DNA from: Methylobacterium soli
GTDB lineage: Bacteria > Pseudomonadota > Alphaproteobacteria > Rhizobiales > Beijerinckiaceae
DNA: 64,000 nt
Assembly (NCBI RefSeq): GCF_008806385.1
Contig: NZ_VZZK01000019.1
Span: 45,618-109,617 of the forward strand
Direction of reading: 5' to 3'
A program made the position numbers and the translations under genes. The notes under the pieces were generated by a model. That model was not told the DNA's origin. It saw only the letters and a list, made by a program, of their open reading frames with translations, and made no database searches. Positions 59,275-64,000 of the stretch are shown piece after piece. Position 1 is the stretch's first letter. Each line of letters begins with the position of its first letter.

Positions 59275-60453
59275 ATGCACGAAGATGCTGTCGAGCCCGT
59301 TGCTCCGGCTGCCCATACCCTCCCGCCTTCGAGCGAGCCTGAACGGACGCCGATCCACGCGCTGCACCTGCTGCACGGCGCCCGGATGGTGCCCTTCGCG
59401 GGCTACGACATGCCGCTGCAATACCCCGCCGGGCTACTGAAGGAGCATCTCCACACGCGATCGGCGGCAGGGCTCTTCGATGTCTCCCATATGGGCCAGA
59501 TCGCCCTTCGGGCCGAGGATCCGGCCGCGGTCGCGAGCGCCCTCGAGACGTTGATCCCCGCCGATATTCTCGGGCTGAAACCGGGGCGGCAGCGCTACGG
59601 GCTGCTCACCGATGTCGATGGCGGCATCCTCGACGACCTTATGATCGCTCATCTGGGTGACCGGTTCGTCCTCGTCGTCAACGCCGCCCGGAAAGCGGCC
59701 GACGCGGCGCATCTGCGCGCCCACCTTCCCGAATCGATCCGCATCGAGATGCTGCCCCGCGCCCTGATCGCCCTGCAGGGCCCGAAGGCGGAAGCGGTCC
59801 TGGCGCCACTCGCCCCCGACCTCGCGACCATGCGTTTCATGGATGTGCGAGAGATGGCGGTCGGCGGCGTGCCGGCCCTCGTGACGCGATCCGGCTATAC
59901 CGGCGAGGACGGCTTCGAGATCTCGCTTCCGGCCGATTCCGCGGCGTTCGTGGCCGAGACGCTGCTCGCCCACCCGGAGGTTATGCCGGTGGGGCTCGGC
60001 GCCCGCGATTCGCTGCGCCTCGAAGCGGGCCTGTGCCTGCACGGCTCCGACATCGATCCCGGGACGAGCCCGATCGAAGCGGGCCTGACCTGGGCGGTCT
60101 CGCCGGCGCGCCGGCAGGTGGGCGCCCGCGCGGGCGGCTTCCCGGGCGCGGCGCGGATCCTGCGGGAGATCGCCGACGGCCCGGCCCGGCTGCGCGTCGG
60201 CCTCCGGCCGGAGGGCCGCATGCCGGTTCGGGCGGGAGCCCCGCTCTTCGCGGATCTGGACGAAGCTGAGCCCATCGGAGCCGTCACCTCGGGCGGCTTC
60301 GGGCCGAGCGTCGAGGCGCCGGTCGCCATGGGCTACCTGCCGACGGCCCTGTCCGAGCCCGGCCGCCAGGTCTTCGCCGAAGTGCGCGGCCGGCGCCTGC
60401 CGCTCGCCGTCACCCGCCTTCCCTTCGTCCCGGCCGGCTTCAAGCGCGGCTGA
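59275..60453 (+). CDS. gcvT: Glycine cleavage system T protein (aminomethyltransferase)
   Basis: 392 residues from ATG 59275 with GGAGA upstream; earlier in-frame codons overlap the riboswitch. Transfers the methylene group from lipoyl-H protein to tetrahydrofolate and releases ammonia. Landmarks: HGARMVPFAGYDMPLQY, FDVSHMGQI, SGYTGEDGFEISLP and LGARDSLRLEAGLCLHGSDID. The first 20 residues are a variable extension. First gene of the gcvTHP operon; gcvH follows after 28 nt. Confidence 0.96.
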   Translation: MHEDAVEPVAPAAHTLPPSSEPERTPIHALHLLHGARMVPFAGYDMPLQYPAGLLKEHLHTRSAAGLFDVSHMGQIALRAEDPAAVASALETLIPADILGLKPGRQRYGLLTDVDGGILDDLMIAHLGDRFVLVVNAARKAADAAHLRAHLPESIRIEMLPRALIALQGPKAEAVLAPLAPDLATMRFMDVREMAVGGVPALVTRSGYTGEDGFEISLPADSAAFVAETLLAHPEVMPVGLGARDSLRLEAGLCLHGSDIDPGTSPIEAGLTWAVSPARRQVGARAGGFPGAARILREIADGPARLRVGLRPEGRMPVRAGAPLFADLDEAEPIGAVTSGGFGPSVEAPVAMGYLPTALSEPGRQVFAEVRGRRLPLAVTRLPFVPAGFKRG

Positions 60454-60481
60454 CCCCCGATCAATCCCTGAGGAACGGACC

Positions 60482-60844
60482 ATGCTGAGATTCACCGAGG
60501 AGCACGAGTGGCTGAAGCTTGAAGGCGACATCGCCACTGTGGGCATCACCACCCACGCCGCCGAGCAGCTCGGCGACCTTGTCTTCATCGAACTCCCGAA
60601 GGTCGGGGCCGCGCTGAAGAAGGGCGAAGGCGCGGCCGTGGTCGAGTCCGTCAAGGCGGCCTCCGACGTCTACGCGCCGGTCTCCGGCGAGGTCACCGAG
60701 GTCAATCCGGCGGTAGTGGACGATCCGACGATCGTCGGCGGCGACCCGCAGGGTGCCGGCTGGCTCTACAGGATCCGCCTCGCCGACCCGGGCGCGCTGG
60801 ACAGCCTCATGGACGAGGCGGCCTACGCCGCCTTCGCCAAGTAG
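60482..60844 (+). CDS. gcvH: Glycine cleavage system H protein
   Basis: 120-residue lipoyl carrier. The modified lysine is Lys58 in AVVESVKAASDVYAP. The N-terminal FTEEHEWLKLEGD and GITTHAAEQLGDLVFIELP are classic. It shuttles the aminomethyl group between P, T and L proteins. GAGGAACGG lies upstream of the ATG. gcvP follows after 79 nt. Confidence 0.97.
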   Translation: MLRFTEEHEWLKLEGDIATVGITTHAAEQLGDLVFIELPKVGAALKKGEGAAVVESVKAASDVYAPVSGEVTEVNPAVVDDPTIVGGDPQGAGWLYRIRLADPGALDSLMDEAAYAAFAK

Positions 60845-60923
60845 GGCGTCGCGACGGAGGGCTCGCTCCAGGCGCAGCCCTCCCCGCCGCCCACCCGCCG
60901 CAACGTCGAGCCGGAACCCTTCC

Positions 60924-63770
60924 ATGAGCGCTGACAGGTACGACCCCTACGATTTCGCCAATCGCCGTCACATCGGCCCGACGCATGCGGAGATCTCCGA
61001 GATGCTCGCCGTGGTCGGCGCGCCCGATCTCCCGGGCCTCATCGACGAGACCTTGCCGGCAAATATCCGTCAGGACGAGCGGCTCGATTTCGGCCGCGCC
61101 CTGACGGAGCGGCGGGTGATCGAGCACATGCGCGCGACGGCGGACAAGAACCGGCTGCTCGTCTCGCTGATCGGACAGGGATACCACGGCACCACGATGC
61201 CGCCCGCGATCCAGCGCAACATCTTCGAGAACCCGGCCTGGTACACCGCCTACTCGCCCTATCAGCCGGAGATCAGCCAGGGGCGGCTCGAGGCGCTCCT
61301 CAACTTTCAGACCCTCGTCTGCGACCTGACCGGGCTCGACGTCGCCAATGCCTCACTCCTCGACGAGGCGACGGCCGCCGCCGAAGCGATGGGCATGGCC
61401 CGCCGCGGCGCGGAGACGCGGGCCGATGCCTTCTTCGTCGATGCGAATTGCCTGCCGCAAACCATCGCGGTGCTGAAGACGCGCGCCGCGCCGCTCGGGT
61501 GGCGCATCGTCGTCGGCGACCCCTTCACGGATCTCGACCCGACGGCGGTGTTCGGCGCGATCTTCCAGTATCCGGGCGTCTGCGGGGAGATCCACGATTT
61601 CACCGGACCGATCGCGGCTCTGCATGAGGCCGGGGCCGTGGCGGCGGTGGCGGCCGATCCGCTGGCCCTCACCCTGCTGAAGCCCCCGGGGGAGATGGGC
61701 GCCGACATCGCGGTCGGCTCGATGCAGCGCTACGGCGTGCCGATGGGCTATGGCGGCCCGCACGCGGCCTATATGGCGACCCGCGACGCGCATAAGCGCG
61801 CGCTGCCCGGCCGCATCGTCGGCGTCTCGGTGGATGCCAAGGGCAATCGCGCCTACCGGCTCGCCCTGCAGACCCGCGAGCAGCACATTCGCCGCGAGAA
61901 GGCGACGTCGAACATCTGCACCTCGCAGGTGCTGCTCGCCGTCATCGCCTCGATGTACGCGGTTTATCACGGGCCGCGCGGCCTGAAGGCGATCGCGGAG
62001 CGGGTGCATCGCGATGCGGTGCGGCTCGCCGAAGGGCTGACGCAGATCGGCTTCACGGTGCAGCCCGCGACCTTCTTCGACACGATCACGGTCGAGGTCG
62101 GCCCGTTCCAGGGCCTGATCCTCGGGAATGCCGTCGCGAACGGCGTGAACCTGCGGAAGGTCGGCGCCGACCGCATCGGCATCACGGTGGACGAGCGCAC
62201 CCGCCCCGACATCATCCAGGCGGTCTGGCGGGCCTTCGGCGGCGAGCACCTGACCTGCGATGAGGGCTGGCCCGGTTCGCGGCTGCCCCAGGACCTCGTG
62301 CGCACCTCCGAGTATCTCACCCACCCGATCTTCCACATGAACCGGGCCGAGAGCGAGATGACGCGCTACATGCGCCGCCTCGCCGACCGCGACCTCGCCC
62401 TCGACCGGGCGATGATCCCGCTCGGCTCCTGCACGATGAAGCTCAATGCCACGGTCGAGATGCTGCCGATCTCCTGGCCAGAATTCTCGGAGATCCACCC
62501 CTTCGTGCCGGCGGACCAGGCAGCGGGATACCGCGAACTGATCGACGATCTGGCGGCCAAGCTCTGCGCCGTCACCGGCTATGACGCCATCTCGATGCAG
62601 CCGAACTCGGGCGCGCAGGGCGAGTATGCCGGGCTCCTGGCCATCCGGGGCTATCATCTCGCCCGCGGGGAAGGGCACCGGACGATCTGCCTGATCCCGT
62701 CCTCGGCGCATGGCACGAACCCGGCCTCCGCCCAGATGTGCGGCATGAGCGTGGTGGTGGTCGGCGCCGACCCGCACGGCAATATCGACCTCGACGATTT
62801 CCGCGCCAAGGCCGCCCAGCACGGGCCGAACCTCGCGGCCTGCATGATCACCTATCCGTCGACCCACGGCGTGTTCGAGGAGGGGGTGCGGGAGATCTGC
62901 GACATCGTCCACGCCCACGGCGGCCAGGTCTATCTCGATGGGGCGAACCTCAACGCCCTCGTGGGGCTCGCGCAGCCCGGCGCCGTGGGCGCCGACGTGA
63001 GCCATCTCAACCTGCACAAGACGTTCTGCATCCCGCACGGGGGCGGGGGCCCCGGGATGGGCCCGATCGGCGTGAAGGCCCATCTCATCCCGCACCTTCC
63101 CGGCCATCCGGAGACGGGCGGGGAGGGCGCCGTCTCGGCGGCACCCTTCGGCTCGGCCTCGATCCTGCCGATCTCATGGAGCTATTGCCTGCTCATGGGC
63201 GGGCGCGGGCTGACGCAGGCGACCCGCATCGCGATCCTGAGCGCCAACTACATCGCCAAGCGCCTGGAGCCCGCCTACCCGGTCCTCTATGCCGGCCGGA
63301 ACGGCCGCGTCGCGCATGAATGCATCATCGATGTCCGGCCGTTCCAGAAGAGCGCCGGCATCAGCGTCGACGACATCGCCAAGCGCCTGATCGATTGCGG
63401 CTTCCACCCGCCGACGATGAGTTGGCCCGTGGCCGGCACCCTGATGATCGAGCCGACCGAATCCGAGACCAAGGCCGAGATCGACCGCTTCTGCGACGCC
63501 ATGCTGGCGATTCGCGAGGAGATCCGGGCGATCGAGGAGGAGCGGTCGGATCGCCAGAACAACCCGCTCAAGAATGCCCCTCATACGGTGCAGGACCTGA
63601 TCGGAGCCTGGGAACGGCCTTACTCGCGCGAAGCCGCCTGTTTCCCGGCCGGCACCCTCGGGATCGACAAGTACTGGCCGCCGGTCAACCGCGTCGACAA
63701 TGCCTATGGCGACCGCAACCTGATGTGCAGCTGTCCACCGCCCGAGGCATACGGGAAGGCCGCCGAGTGA
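60924..63770 (+). CDS. gcvP: Glycine dehydrogenase (decarboxylating), P protein
   Basis: 948 residues, single-chain form. PLP enzyme that decarboxylates glycine and loads the aminomethyl group on H protein. Both halves are present: an N-terminal non-catalytic half (RHIGPTHAEISEML, FIGQGY-like SLIGQGYHGTTMP) and a C-terminal half with the PLP lysine, about Lys699, in HLNLHKTFCIPHGGGGPG. Length is typical. The start at MSADRYDPYDF fits; the earlier frame overlaps gcvH. In a methylotroph this operon balances glycine, serine and C1 units. Confidence 0.97.
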   Translation: MSADRYDPYDFANRRHIGPTHAEISEMLAVVGAPDLPGLIDETLPANIRQDERLDFGRALTERRVIEHMRATADKNRLLVSLIGQGYHGTTMPPAIQRNIFENPAWYTAYSPYQPEISQGRLEALLNFQTLVCDLTGLDVANASLLDEATAAAEAMGMARRGAETRADAFFVDANCLPQTIAVLKTRAAPLGWRIVVGDPFTDLDPTAVFGAIFQYPGVCGEIHDFTGPIAALHEAGAVAAVAADPLALTLLKPPGEMGADIAVGSMQRYGVPMGYGGPHAAYMATRDAHKRALPGRIVGVSVDAKGNRAYRLALQTREQHIRREKATSNICTSQVLLAVIASMYAVYHGPRGLKAIAERVHRDAVRLAEGLTQIGFTVQPATFFDTITVEVGPFQGLILGNAVANGVNLRKVGADRIGITVDERTRPDIIQAVWRAFGGEHLTCDEGWPGSRLPQDLVRTSEYLTHPIFHMNRAESEMTRYMRRLADRDLALDRAMIPLGSCTMKLNATVEMLPISWPEFSEIHPFVPADQAAGYRELIDDLAAKLCAVTGYDAISMQPNSGAQGEYAGLLAIRGYHLARGEGHRTICLIPSSAHGTNPASAQMCGMSVVVVGADPHGNIDLDDFRAKAAQHGPNLAACMITYPSTHGVFEEGVREICDIVHAHGGQVYLDGANLNALVGLAQPGAVGADVSHLNLHKTFCIPHGGGGPGMGPIGVKAHLIPHLPGHPETGGEGAVSAAPFGSASILPISWSYCLLMGGRGLTQATRIAILSANYIAKRLEPAYPVLYAGRNGRVAHECIIDVRPFQKSAGISVDDIAKRLIDCGFHPPTMSWPVAGTLMIEPTESETKAEIDRFCDAMLAIREEIRAIEEERSDRQNNPLKNAPHTVQDLIGAWERPYSREAACFPAGTLGIDKYWPPVNRVDNAYGDRNLMCSCPPPEAYGKAAE

Positions 63771-63894
63771 TCGCGGCCCGAGGCGTTTCACGCAGCGCCC
63801 GGGCTCCGTGAGCGCTGCCCCTTGATCAAAGGACGGCGACCCTCTAAGCGGTCCGCGCCTTTCGCCCGGCTCGCAGACTTGAGGGCGACCGTTC

Positions 63895-63916
63895 AGGTCC
63901 GCGCCGCAGCGGACCT
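63895..63916 (+). promoter_or_regulatory. Leader hairpin before tuf
   Basis: Perfect 8-bp stem AGGTCCGC/GCGGACCT with a 6-nt loop, 18 nt before the tuf ATG. May end gcv readthrough or influence tuf translation; the ribosome site GCAGGAAAGAGA follows it. Confidence 0.45.
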
Positions 63917-63934
63917 TGCCGCAGGAAAGAGACG

Positions 63935-64000
63935 ATGGCCAAAGAGAAGTTTTCGCGCACGAAGCCGCACTGCAACATTGGGACGATCGGCCACGTTGAT
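63935..64000 (+). CDS. tuf: Elongation factor Tu, 5' end
   Basis: First 22 codons, cut by the window end: MAKEKFSRTKPHCNIGTIGH followed by VD. This is the unmistakable EF-Tu N-terminus leading into the P-loop GHVDHGKT. AGGAAAGAGA lies just upstream. EF-Tu brings aminoacyl-tRNA to the ribosome, and it is the known target of P1-type Doc toxins such as the one encoded at 39816. Confidence 0.95.
   Translation, partial: MAKEKFSRTKPHCNIGTIGHVD

Overview
The window looks like the chromosome of a pink-pigmented facultative methylotroph of the Methylobacterium/Methylorubrum group (order Hyphomicrobiales, Alphaproteobacteria). Three things point there. The DNA is very GC-rich. A bchCXYZ-pufQBALMC photosynthesis superoperon is present, ending in a four-haem reaction-centre cytochrome gene. 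A PhyR/NepR general stress switch is present with perfect EcfG promoters, and its PhyR is 267 residues long with Asp190. The species was not determined. No insertion sequence, prophage or CRISPR array was seen.

Layout. 1-8.75 kb: end of bchC, then bchX, bchY, bchZ, pufQ, pufB, pufA, pufL, pufM, pufC and a strong terminator. This operon makes the chlorophyllide a reductase, the LH1 antenna and the type II reaction centre of aerobic anoxygenic photosynthesis. 9-19.7 kb: housekeeping and conserved genes (L36, a TPR protein, an alpha/beta hydrolase, pyruvate kinase, DUF1036, glycerate kinase, N-formylglutamate amidohydrolase, DUF1244, GapR, MarR, DUF1499, a metallo-beta-lactamase-fold hydrolase and DUF2865).

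19.9-23.3 kb is the most interesting part. nepR and phyR are divergently transcribed from two back-to-back perfect EcfG promoters (GGAAC-N16-CGTT). Within 2.3 kb there are four more perfect EcfG promoters. They precede a 56-residue protein, a DUF1328 membrane protein, a 124-residue protein and a roughly 87-nt non-coding RNA with its own terminator. A KGG-repeat stress protein with a near-consensus promoter follows. The block reads as a compact general-stress island that includes a candidate undescribed small RNA; no ecfG sigma gene lies in the window.

23.3-47.5 kb: a Sco1-like copper protein, a cyclic-nucleotide-binding protein, a VOC protein, two L,D-transpeptidases, a diguanylate cyclase, pyruvate phosphate dikinase, a DUF882 peptidase, a sigma-54 response regulator, oligoendopeptidase F, an AbrB/Doc toxin-antitoxin pair behind a 41-bp palindrome, an ABC1 kinase, cytochrome aa3 subunit IV, the three-gene proton-translocating transhydrogenase and recJ. 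47.5-47.8 kb: tRNA-Tyr and tRNA-Gly.

48-52.9 kb: a tight three-gene minus-strand operon (HlyD-like adaptor, predicted six-hairpin glycosidase, BcsA-like glycosyltransferase with PilZ-like tail) that probably makes and exports an exopolysaccharide. It is preceded by a relatively AT-rich stretch. 53.7-58.6 kb: a second pyruvate kinase, a Crp-type regulator fused to a degenerate receiver domain, and an outer-membrane beta-barrel protein. 59-63.8 kb: a tandem glycine riboswitch and gcvT-gcvH-gcvP. The window ends in the first 22 codons of an EF-Tu gene.

Most long open frames opposite or out of frame with these genes are shadows of the high GC content and were left out.
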